In this document: piece after piece, positions 1 to 6,543 of the stretch
Layout: the number at the start of each line of letters is the position of its first letter
Position numbering within the stretch: the stretch's first letter is position 1
Assembly (NCBI GenBank): GCA_938042205.1
Contig: CALIRS010000051.1
Span: 1 to 8,337 of the forward strand
Direction: 5' to 3'
Length of the DNA stretch: 8,337 bases
From: an uncultured bacterium
GTDB lineage: Bacteria > Actinomycetota > Aquicultoria > SKW223
Program-made: the position numbers and the translations under genes
The notes under the pieces: model-generated
Databases searched by the model: none
Told to the model about the DNA's origin: nothing
The model's input: the letters and a program-made list of their open reading frames with translations, nothing else

Positions 1-1707
1 TTTATTTTTTATTTCCTCAACAAAGCTAACTAATTTATCTGGTGGTATTTCGTATGTTTCTCCGGAAAATCGCCATTTAACTTCAACATTACCAGTATCT
101 CTAAATTTCTTCCCTACAACTATAAGTATCGGGATTCCTGCTAAATCTGCATCGGCAAACTTAACTCCCGGAGTTTCATCCCGGTCATCAAAAAGAGTTT
201 CATAACCACAAGATGATAGATTCTGATAAAGTTTTTCTGCTGTTTCAGAAGCCTCCTTATTGTCTGTAAGAAGTAAGATTATATGAACTTCAAATGGAGC
301 TAAAGAAAATGGCCACTTGATTCCCTTTTCGTCGCTATATTGCTCTATCACAGCAGCAATTATTCTTGAGACTCCTATTCCATAACATCCCATATAAAAA
401 GGTCTCAACTCACCTTTTTCATCAGAAAAAAATGCTTTCATTGATTCCGAATATTTCGTACCAAGCTGGAAGATATGTCCAACTTCAATCGCTTGAGCCT
501 GAGTTAATGGATTTTCACACTTCGGGCATAAATCTCCGGGCAAGCTCTCAGCAACATCAAAAATTAAATCATAGTCAAAATCTCTTTTTGCAGAAACTCC
601 TCTCAGATGGTAATTCTTTTCATTTGCCCCTACAACCAGTTCTGATGCGTTAACCAATCTGCTGTCAAGAATTACGATTATGTCTTTTAGTTTTTCTTTA
701 AGTCCTTTTGGTCCAACATATCCAAAAGGAATTCCTAATTCATCAAAGTCTTCCGGGTTTAAAAGCTCTATTTCAGATGCTCCTGATGCCTCGATTATCT
801 TAGCTTCAATTGCTTCGCGATCTCCGCTTACAATAGTTGCCAGAAAACCCTTATCGGTACGATAGATTAATGTTTTTGCCAGCTTATAAGAAGGAACTTT
901 TAAAAAAGAGGCTACTTCTTCCACTGTCATTATTCCCGGGGTATACACTTTCTCAATTTCATGCTCTTTATTTTCCCAGTGATAATGGCGAATACTTTTA
1001 GCAAGTTCTCTATTTGCAGAATAACCACACTTTTCACAATAGAAGATTGAGTCTTCACCAATGTCAGCCAGAGCCATAAACTCTTCGGAAACTTTTCCAC
1101 CAATAAGCCCTGTGGTCGCAGAGACTATCTTGTAATCAAGCCCGCATCTTTTACATATATTTACATATGCTTTTCTCATTTTTTCGTAAGATAATGCCAG
1201 TCCCTTTTCATCAATATCAAAGCTGTAAGCATCTTTCATAATAAATTCTCTTGCTCTGATTACTCCGAATCGTGGGCGTGGTTCATCTCTGAATTTTGGT
1301 TGAATCTGATAAAGATTTAATGGTAAATCTTTGTAAGAGCGAATCTCGTTTTTGACAATGTCTGTAATCAGTTCTTCATGTGTAGGACCTAAAGCGAAGT
1401 CTCTCCCTTTTCTATCTTTAAGCCGCATCATCTCTGGCCCGTATGCCTGCCATCGCCCGCTTTTTTCCCAGAGTTCACGAGGCTGTATGGCAGGCATTAA
1501 AATTTCCTGCGCTCCAAAGCGGTTCATTTCTTCTCTTACAATGTTTTCGATTTTCCTGAGAACTCTGTTTCCTGCTGGTAAAAAAGTGTAAACGCCAGCT
1601 GCTACTTTCCTTACAAGTCCAGCTCGCAGCATTAACTGATGCGATTTAGCTTCTGCCTCTGCTGGAATTTCTTTAAGTGTCGGCATAAAAAATTCAGATT
1701 GTCTCAT
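1..1707 (-). CDS. proS: Prolyl-tRNA synthetase, bacterial type with editing domain (3' end cut by window edge)
   Basis: Charges tRNA-Pro with proline using ATP in the cytoplasm. The frame is open from the ATG at 1707 to base 1, giving 569 codons without a stop. Bacterial ProRS is about 570 residues, so only a few codons are probably missing. Class II motifs are visible: motif 1 around residues 55-73, a THEE segment at 109-112, motif 2 (FRDEPRPRFG, from F139) and motif 3 (GCYGIGVSR, 440-448). Between motifs 2 and 3, about residues 230-390 form the inserted YbaK-like domain that, in the family, edits mischarged Ala-tRNA-Pro. This insertion marks the bacterial form. Two CxxC pairs (C224/C227 and C394/C397) flank it. 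IEVGHIFQLGTKYSE (407-421) follows, then the anticodon-binding domain from about 466. The start is set by a very strong Shine-Dalgarno. The gene overlaps the end of ispG by 14 bases. Identity is certain; only the C-terminus is unseen. Confidence 0.97.
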   Translation of the reverse strand, partial: MRQSEFFMPTLKEIPAEAEAKSHQLMLRAGLVRKVAAGVYTFLPAGNRVLRKIENIVREEMNRFGAQEILMPAIQPRELWEKSGRWQAYGPEMMRLKDRKGRDFALGPTHEELITDIVKNEIRSYKDLPLNLYQIQPKFRDEPRPRFGVIRAREFIMKDAYSFDIDEKGLALSYEKMRKAYVNICKRCGLDYKIVSATTGLIGGKVSEEFMALADIGEDSIFYCEKCGYSANRELAKSIRHYHWENKEHEIEKVYTPGIMTVEEVASFLKVPSYKLAKTLIYRTDKGFLATIVSGDREAIEAKIIEASGASEIELLNPEDFDELGIPFGYVGPKGLKEKLKDIIVILDSRLVNASELVVGANEKNYHLRGVSAKRDFDYDLIFDVAESLPGDLCPKCENPLTQAQAIEVGHIFQLGTKYSESMKAFFSDEKGELRPFYMGCYGIGVSRIIAAVIEQYSDEKGIKWPFSLAPFEVHIILLLTDNKEASETAEKLYQNLSSCGYETLFDDRDETPGVKFADADLAGIPILIVVGKKFRDTGNVEVKWRFSGETYEIPPDKLVSFVEEIKNK

Positions 1708-2779
1708 TATTCACCTCCTCTTTTCCGACGATTAATTCTATTTCTTTTCTTAACTCTTCAAGCGCTTGTTCACTGGAGACCACTCTTAAGGGTTTTCCTT
1801 TTTTAAAAAGCATAATTCCCTTTCGAGAACCTGCTATTCCTACATCTGCCTCTCTGGCTTCTCCAGGACCATTTACGGCACAACCCATAACTGCAATCAC
1901 TATTGGTTTTTGAATGACCTGTATCATCTCCTCAACAGTGCTGGCTAACGATACAACATCTAATTCAGCGCGAGAACAGGTGGGACAGGAAATAAGAACA
2001 GGTCCTTTTTTTAATCCAAGAGCAATCAAAAGATGTCTTGCAGTAATGACCTCATATTTTGGTGCACAGGAAAGAGAGATTCTTATGGTATCACCTATCC
2101 CCTCCAGAAGAAGTGGTGCCATTGCCGCAACAGATCTTACTGTACCCGAAAGGAGAGTTCCTGCCTCAGTAACACCAAGGTGAATCGGGTAATTATATCT
2201 TTCTGAGATTTTTTGATAAACTTCGATCGTTTCTAAAGGTGATGATGTCTTGGTAGAAATGATGATATTGTAGAATCCATAATCCTCAAAAATGTTTACC
2301 CAATATTCGGTAGCCTTTAATAATCCTTCCACTCTACTTCTCCCCTGAAACTTTTTAGGAAGTGAGGCAGCATTTAGCCCAAGACGAATAGGTTTATCCA
2401 TTTCTTTTGCCGCTTTTAATATTTCCAGGAGATATTTTTCAGAACCAATAGTGCCCGGATTTATCCGAATCTTGTCAGCTCCTTTCTCTAAGGATTTAAC
2501 TGCCAGCTTCCAGTCGAAATGAATGTCTGCCACAATTCCTGCTCCGACTTCTTTTTTTAAAATAGGAATGGTATCAAGAGCTTTCTCAGTATTAATCGAA
2601 ACCCTGATAATATCAGCACCCAGCTTCCATAAGAGAGATGCTTGCTCAACAGTTGCTTTCGTATCCTCTGTTCGAGTGTTGGTCATCGTTTGTACACTTA
2701 CTGGATTATTCCCGCCTACAAGGACATTGCCAACTTTAACCGTTTGAGTCTTTTTTCTTCTTATTGAAATACTTATCAT
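1694..2779 (-). CDS. ispG: 4-hydroxy-3-methylbut-2-en-1-yl diphosphate synthase (IspG/GcpE)
   Basis: Catalyses the penultimate step of the MEP isoprenoid pathway, the reductive conversion of methylerythritol 2,4-cyclodiphosphate to HMBPP, using a [4Fe-4S] cluster in the cytoplasm. The product is 361 residues, typical of the bacterial two-domain form. The N-terminal TIM-barrel half includes TMTNTRTEDT (31-40), VADIHFD (83-89) and RINPGTIG (105-112), with LGVTEAG near 201-207. The C-terminal cluster domain holds C265 and C268 in SCPTC, C300 in GCAVNGPGE, and E307. Their spacing matches the three cysteines and one glutamate that bind the cluster in the family. The ATG overlaps the rseP stop as ATGA, and an AGGAG lies 10 bases upstream. 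It ends 14 bases inside proS. Together with dxr in the same block it supplies precursors for UppS. The enzyme is expected to be oxygen-sensitive and to need ferredoxin or flavodoxin, neither of which is encoded here. Confidence 0.97.
   Translation of the reverse strand: MISISIRRKKTQTVKVGNVLVGGNNPVSVQTMTNTRTEDTKATVEQASLLWKLGADIIRVSINTEKALDTIPILKKEVGAGIVADIHFDWKLAVKSLEKGADKIRINPGTIGSEKYLLEILKAAKEMDKPIRLGLNAASLPKKFQGRSRVEGLLKATEYWVNIFEDYGFYNIIISTKTSSPLETIEVYQKISERYNYPIHLGVTEAGTLLSGTVRSVAAMAPLLLEGIGDTIRISLSCAPKYEVITARHLLIALGLKKGPVLISCPTCSRAELDVVSLASTVEEMIQVIQKPIVIAVMGCAVNGPGEAREADVGIAGSRKGIMLFKKGKPLRVVSSEQALEELRKEIELIVGKEEVNNETI
1711..1719 (-). promoter_or_regulatory. Strong Shine-Dalgarno of proS inside the ispG 3' end
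   Basis: The minus strand reads AGGAGGTGA here, a 9-base match to the usual anti-Shine-Dalgarno end of 16S rRNA. The AGGAGG core lies six bases before the ATG at 1707. It fixes the proS start and is the strongest ribosome binding site in the window. It lies within the last codons of ispG, so ribosomes finishing ispG pass over it. Confidence 0.85.
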
Positions 2780-3834
2780 TTGTTATTTGCTCCTAACAGA
2801 TGATATCTTTGAATGTCAGCCTGTATCAGATAGATCATCAAAAACAGGAACAGAATAATTCCTGTGAGTTGAATTAATGCCATCATTTCCCGGCTCAATC
2901 TTTGTCCAGTCACTTTTTCATAAGTCAGGATAGCAATTCTTCCACCATCCAGGGGCGGTATCGGAATAAGGTTAACAATTGCCAGATTAATACTTATAAG
3001 GCCAAGAAGATAAAGATAGAAATCGACTCCTACTTTAACTGCCTTAGAAGTTTCGACTACAATACCGACCGGCCCTGCACTTTCTTTCAGAAGTCTTCCT
3101 TTAACAGTTTCAGTGTAAAGCAATTTTAGAAAAGTATATGTCATCTCATATGTGTGACGAAGACCGCGATAGAGAGCCGGGAAAAAACTAAGGCGATATG
3201 TCATTCTTTTTGCCTGAACTCCTAAAAATCCCTTCATTTCTTTTTCACCTACAACAGCCGAAATTATTTTTTCTTTTCTATTGCGTATAACTTTTATTTT
3301 TACCTTCTTGCCTTTATTCTTTTGAATGTAACTGACGAGGTCATCCCATTCTTTTACGTTCACGTTATCTATCGCCACTACCCTGTCGCCAGATTTTATT
3401 CCAGCTTTTTCTGCTGCAGAATTCTTAAGCACTTTCTCGATTGTTGTCGAAGGATATCCAGGTATCCCATAAATAAACATAGCTGCAAAAAGAAAAACAG
3501 ACAGCAACAGATTGAAAAAAGGACCTGAAAATATGGTCAGTATCTGCAATCTGAAAGGTTTCATCAAGAAAGACCCTTCAGGGTTCTTTTCTATGTCTTC
3601 TTTTGAGGTATCCACATCTCCAAAGAGTTTTACATAGCCTCCAAAGGGGATAACAGTTATTCCATAAGTAGTTTCTCCAGCTTTAAACTTGAAAATTTTC
3701 GGTCCTGGAAGACCGATCATAAATTCTTCGACCCGGACACGAGAAATTTTAGCAGCGATAAAATGGCCAAGTTCGTGAAAAAAAATAAGCAATGCTAAGC
3801 CAAGAAATGCAAAAAGATAAGTTATAGCATTCAC
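2776..3834 (-). CDS. rseP: Site-2 (RseP/RasP-type) intramembrane zinc metalloprotease
   Basis: Membrane-embedded M50-family protease that cuts transmembrane segments of substrates such as anti-sigma factors or leftover signal peptides. The substrate here is unknown. From a GTG start at 3834 it has 352 residues. The first membrane helix carries the zinc motif HELGH (H20, E21, H24). It is followed by the PFGGYVK loop (63-69), a helix at about 102-122, one PDZ domain at about 125-200, and a C-terminal helix with NLIPIPPLDGG (288-298), whose aspartate D296 is the third zinc ligand in the family. A last helix lies near 322-340. A single PDZ is the Gram-positive-like form; E. coli RseP has two. The start is uncertain. 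A TTG at 3846 would add four residues and has no Shine-Dalgarno. The GTG follows a purine-rich AAAGGGAAG and places HExxH about where B. subtilis and E. coli have it. The stop TGA overlaps the ispG ATG and is followed in frame by TAA. Confidence 0.94.
   Translation of the reverse strand: MNAITYLFAFLGLALLIFFHELGHFIAAKISRVRVEEFMIGLPGPKIFKFKAGETTYGITVIPFGGYVKLFGDVDTSKEDIEKNPEGSFLMKPFRLQILTIFSGPFFNLLLSVFLFAAMFIYGIPGYPSTTIEKVLKNSAAEKAGIKSGDRVVAIDNVNVKEWDDLVSYIQKNKGKKVKIKVIRNRKEKIISAVVGEKEMKGFLGVQAKRMTYRLSFFPALYRGLRHTYEMTYTFLKLLYTETVKGRLLKESAGPVGIVVETSKAVKVGVDFYLYLLGLISINLAIVNLIPIPPLDGGRIAILTYEKVTGQRLSREMMALIQLTGIILFLFLMIYLIQADIQRYHLLGANNK
2790..2794 (-). promoter_or_regulatory. Shine-Dalgarno of ispG within rseP
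   Basis: The minus strand reads AGGAG here, 10 bases before the ispG ATG at 2779 and still inside the last rseP codons. With the ATGA overlap it supports the chosen ispG start and suggests coupled translation of rseP and ispG. Confidence 0.6.
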
Positions 3835-3854
3835 CTTCCCTTTCAAATAAGCTA

Positions 3855-5012
3855 CTATAAAATTTTATTTATGAATTCTCTTGCTTTCGATCTTGCTTCC
3901 TTATCAAATTCATAGATATCCTCCAGGCTTTCAACCGTTGTCCAGGAAATGCTTTGGATTACTTTTTCAATAATTTCCGGGATGTCTAAAAACCTTATCC
4001 CATGAGATAAAAATGCATGAACTGCCTCCTCGTTAGCAGCATTCATAACGGCGGGATATATGCCCCCTTTTTTCCCGGCTTGAACAGCCAGCTTAAGACA
4101 TTTAAATTTTCCAATATCCGGCTCCTCAAAGCTTAGTGTTAATTTTTCAAGGATTAATGGCTCTATTACTGAAGATCTTCTCTCCGGGTAAAAAAGCGCA
4201 TATTCTATAGGAAGCTTCATGTCAGGATTGGAAAGCACTGCTTTTATGGTATCGTCACTAAAAATTGCCATTCCATGAATAATGCTCTGAGGATGTATAA
4301 CTACTTTTATATTATCAAAAGGAATATCAAATAAGTGATGGGCTTCGATGACCTCAAGGCCTTTATTCATCAACGTAGCAGAATCGATGGTAATTTTCTT
4401 TCCCATTTTCCAAGTGGGGTGTTTTAAAGCATCTTCGGGAGTAACATTCTGAAGTTTTTTCTTCGAAAAACTTCTGAATGGACCACCGGAACCGGTAATA
4501 ACCAGCTGTCTTACCGATGCTTTATTTTCACCTTTAAGACATTGAAATAGTGCTGAATGTTCTGAATCAACAGGAATGACATTATCTCTCCAGTTCTCAT
4601 AGTTCTTGCTTAGATATTCTCCGCCAATAACTAAAGATTCTTTGTTTGCTAAAAGTAGTTTTTTCCCGGAATCTACAGCCTTAACAGTTGCTGCTAATCC
4701 AGCAGCTCCCACAAGTGCATTAAGTATAGTATCAATTTCGGCTGATGAGATCAGATTCTCAACTTCTTGCCATTCAATTAATTGAATTTCAGCCTCTTTA
4801 AAATCTTTTTGATATCTAATGAAAGCATTTGAGTTTGCCAGAGAGGCATATTTAACAGAAAAAAAACGGCATTTTTCAAGAAGAAGGTCTCCTCTTGAAT
4901 ATCCGGTTAGAAGAACGACCTCCACATCTTCAGGAAAGTTTTCAATTACTTCCAGTGCCTGCATTCCTATAGAACCTGTAGCGCCCAGAATAGCCAACTT
5001 TTTTCTTATCAT
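3855..5012 (-). CDS. dxr: 1-deoxy-D-xylulose 5-phosphate reductoisomerase (Dxr/IspC)
   Basis: Converts DXP to 2-C-methyl-D-erythritol 4-phosphate with NADPH and a divalent metal, the first committed step of the MEP pathway. At 385 residues it is close to the family norm (about 380-400). The N-terminal NADPH fold has GATGSIG (10-16) and LLANKES (120-126). The metal ligands appear as D149 and E151 in PVDSEHSALFQC and E220 in TLMNKGLEVIEAHH. TGSGGPFR (173-180), HPTWKMG (198-204) and IHPQSIIHGM (239-248, over the substrate-binding flexible loop region) are all present. At residues 37-39 the usual G-x-N NADPH contact reads G-Y-S. The ATG lies four bases after the cdsA stop, with GGTGA as a weak ribosome binding site formed by the end of cdsA. 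Two consecutive TAG codons end the gene. Codons 178-190 lie in a strong inverted repeat. Identity is secure. Confidence 0.97.
   Translation of the reverse strand: MIRKKLAILGATGSIGMQALEVIENFPEDVEVVLLTGYSRGDLLLEKCRFFSVKYASLANSNAFIRYQKDFKEAEIQLIEWQEVENLISSAEIDTILNALVGAAGLAATVKAVDSGKKLLLANKESLVIGGEYLSKNYENWRDNVIPVDSEHSALFQCLKGENKASVRQLVITGSGGPFRSFSKKKLQNVTPEDALKHPTWKMGKKITIDSATLMNKGLEVIEAHHLFDIPFDNIKVVIHPQSIIHGMAIFSDDTIKAVLSNPDMKLPIEYALFYPERRSSVIEPLILEKLTLSFEEPDIGKFKCLKLAVQAGKKGGIYPAVMNAANEEAVHAFLSHGIRFLDIPEIIEKVIQSISWTTVESLEDIYEFDKEARSKAREFINKIL
4445..4480 (-). repeat. Near-perfect inverted repeat (15-bp arms, 6-base loop) inside dxr
   Basis: On the plus strand the left arm CATTCTGAAGTTTTT (4445-4459) and right arm AAAAACTTCTGAATG (4466-4480) are complementary at 14 of 15 positions. 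TCTTCG lies between them. In the dxr transcript this would form a tight stem-loop with one A-A mismatch. It covers about codons 178-190 (from the end of the SGGPFR motif into a variable Lys-rich segment). No U-tract follows on the minus strand, so it does not look like an intrinsic terminator. Function is unknown and it could be coincidental. Confidence 0.6.
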
Positions 5013-5016
5013 CTTT

Positions 5017-5772
5017 TCACCAGGTAAATCTTATTAAAAGAGAAAAGGAAAGCAAAGCAAAGGCAAGACTGTCAAACCTGTCCAGGATTCCACCATGACC
5101 GGGTAGCAATTTTCCTGAATCTTTAACTGAAAATGTTCTTTTAAAATGTGATTCAAATAGATCTCCTATTATGGCTGCAATTGACAATAATAAACCTGAA
5201 GCAAACATCGAAAAAATATTTTTTGAAAAGAGAAAGGAACTAATTATTGCAAATGTGAGCGCTCCCGTGATTATCCCGGAAATCGTTCCCTCCCAAGTTT
5301 TTCCTGGTGAAACATTTTGCCATAACTTCTTTTTGCCAATTGAAAGACCCGCAAAGTAAGCAGCGCTATCTCCAGCCCATACTAATGCCAGAAGACATAA
5401 TAAAATCAGAAAACCATCATTCAGGCTTCTGAATTCTTTCAGTTTGCTTATTGCCAAGGGGAAATAAGCTATCCAAATAATCATCCAGCGATAACGTAAA
5501 TCAGAAAAAACCATTATCATAAGCAGCAAAATAATAATTAAAGTCAGTGATATATATGAATTTAAAGTATGCAAAAGACATATCAGGCTACCCAGGATTC
5601 CAGAAAATACAGACAAAAGCTTTTTTCTTTCAAAAATAATTTCTGTTGCCTCAAATAAACCCAGACCGCTTAGTAACATTACCAGCGCTGATGTCCAGCT
5701 TCCTCCGAGATACAAAAAATAAAGAAATATACTTCCACCTATTACGGCAGTTATAACTCTAAGATAAAACAC
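5017..5772 (-). CDS. cdsA: Phosphatidate cytidylyltransferase (CDP-diacylglycerol synthase)
   Basis: Integral membrane enzyme that makes CDP-diacylglycerol from phosphatidic acid and CTP, the precursor of all bacterial phosphoglycerides. The 251-residue product is strongly hydrophobic, with about seven to eight predicted membrane segments: roughly 6-24, 26-46, 52-70, 72-90, 95-110, 117-145, 163-183 and 185-205, plus a C-terminal one at 236-249. The family signature is complete at 208-234: S208, K211-R212, K217-D218, P224, H226-G-G and D231-R-F-D234. The conserved WAGDSAAYF (132-140) and SPGKTWEG (155-162) segments precede it. The start is a GTG at 5772 whose G is also the last base of the uppS TAG (TAGTG overlap). 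A GGAGGAG sits five bases upstream, so this start is well supported. It ends four bases before dxr. UppS, CdsA and Dxr are standard neighbours in many bacteria. Confidence 0.96.
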   Translation of the reverse strand: MFYLRVITAVIGGSIFLYFLYLGGSWTSALVMLLSGLGLFEATEIIFERKKLLSVFSGILGSLICLLHTLNSYISLTLIIILLLMIMVFSDLRYRWMIIWIAYFPLAISKLKEFRSLNDGFLILLCLLALVWAGDSAAYFAGLSIGKKKLWQNVSPGKTWEGTISGIITGALTFAIISSFLFSKNIFSMFASGLLLSIAAIIGDLFESHFKRTFSVKDSGKLLPGHGGILDRFDSLAFALLSFSLLIRFTW

Positions 5773-6542
5773 TAAAACTCCTCCAGCCCGCCAAAACGCC
5801 TTTTTCTTCTTGAATAATCAATGAGTGCTTTATAAAGATTCAGTTTGTCATAATCAGGAAAGAGTACAGGGTCAAAATAGAATTCGGAATAAGCAGCCTG
5901 CCAGAGATAGAAGTTGCTAAGTCTCATTTCTCCACTTGTCCTTATTATTAAATCTGGAAAGGGTGCTTCGGGAACGTAAAGATATTTTTGAATTTTTTCC
6001 TCTGTGATCCTTTCCCCTTTTTTATTCTTTATAATCTTTTCAATCGCATCCAGTAGTTCTGTTCTTCCGCTATAATTAACAAGTATGTAGAGGTTTAATC
6101 TACTGTTGCTGGCAGTTACTCTCTCAGCATGCTCAAAAGCATCTAACGTTTTTTGAAACAATTCATGTCTTCTTCCTACCAGTCTGATACGTACTCCGTT
6201 CTGATTTAAATCCTCGAGATTTAAATTTATTTGTTCAACGAAAAGATTCATTAAAGAGTTAACTTCGTTTTCAGGACGTTTCCAGTTTTCAGTAGAAAAG
6301 GCAAATAAGGAAAGATGTGGAATGGAAACTTTAACGCATGCCTGCACCACCCTTCTCACTGCTGATACCGCTTCAATGTGCCCTTTTATTCTTGGAAGAC
6401 CATGAAGACTTGCCCAGCGACCATTCCCGTCCATAATTATGGCAATATGGTTGGGCTTTTTTGGAAGTTTAGAGATACGGGAAACGTAATAAGGTTCTAA
6501 AAGGTCGATAAGTCGCCTTCTTAGATATCCTTTTTTTGACAT
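5772..6542 (-). CDS. uppS: Undecaprenyl diphosphate synthase (cis-prenyltransferase)
   Basis: Adds cis isoprene units from IPP to farnesyl diphosphate to make undecaprenyl diphosphate, the lipid carrier for peptidoglycan and other wall polymers. It is a soluble enzyme acting at the membrane. At 256 residues it is normal length. Diagnostic segments are HIAIIMDGNGRWA (32-44, catalytic D38), a basic R-x-x-G-H at 51-55, FAFSTENWKRP (80-90), and DLIIRTSGEMRLSNFYLWQ (197-215) with the diphosphate-binding arginine and serine. RRFGG lies near the C-terminus. In E. coli the stretch after this reads YFTDVLWPDF; here it is YFDPVLFPDY, so a usually conserved tryptophan is phenylalanine. The first 30 residues are a basic, variable leader, similar in length to that of Gram-positive homologues. 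The ATG lies one base after the frr stop, with AGAGAAG as a weak ribosome binding site. It overlaps cdsA by one base. Confidence 0.96.
   Translation of the reverse strand: MSKKGYLRRRLIDLLEPYYVSRISKLPKKPNHIAIIMDGNGRWASLHGLPRIKGHIEAVSAVRRVVQACVKVSIPHLSLFAFSTENWKRPENEVNSLMNLFVEQINLNLEDLNQNGVRIRLVGRRHELFQKTLDAFEHAERVTASNSRLNLYILVNYSGRTELLDAIEKIIKNKKGERITEEKIQKYLYVPEAPFPDLIIRTSGEMRLSNFYLWQAAYSEFYFDPVLFPDYDKLNLYKALIDYSRRKRRFGGLEEF
5778..5784 (-). promoter_or_regulatory. Shine-Dalgarno fixing the GTG start of cdsA
   Basis: The minus strand reads GGAGGAG here, followed by TTTTA and then the GTG at 5772. The site lies inside the last uppS codons. Its strength and spacing justify a GTG start directly overlapping the uppS stop, as expected for stop-restart translation. 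Confidence 0.75.
6204..6226 (-). repeat. Short AT-rich inverted repeat in uppS
   Basis: ATTTAAATC (6204-6212) and GATTTAAAT (6218-6226) are perfect 9-base complements around a 5-base loop. It arises from two similar Leu-Asn codon pairs around residues 106-113. Arms this short and AT-rich are expected by chance in such sequence, so it is recorded only as a structural feature. Confidence 0.3.
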
Positions 6543-6543
6543 T

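Noticed and set aside
703..730. Perfect 9-base inverted repeat with a 10-base loop in proS
   Set aside because: Arms of this length are expected by chance in an 8-kb AT-rich window, and it falls on ordinary codons of the editing domain with no terminator or regulatory context.
1981..2565. A7 runs in ispG (Leu-Lys-Lys codons near 2004 and 2553) as programmed frameshift sites
   Set aside because: The zero frame is the full conserved protein, and no stimulatory structure or useful alternative frame is evident after either run.
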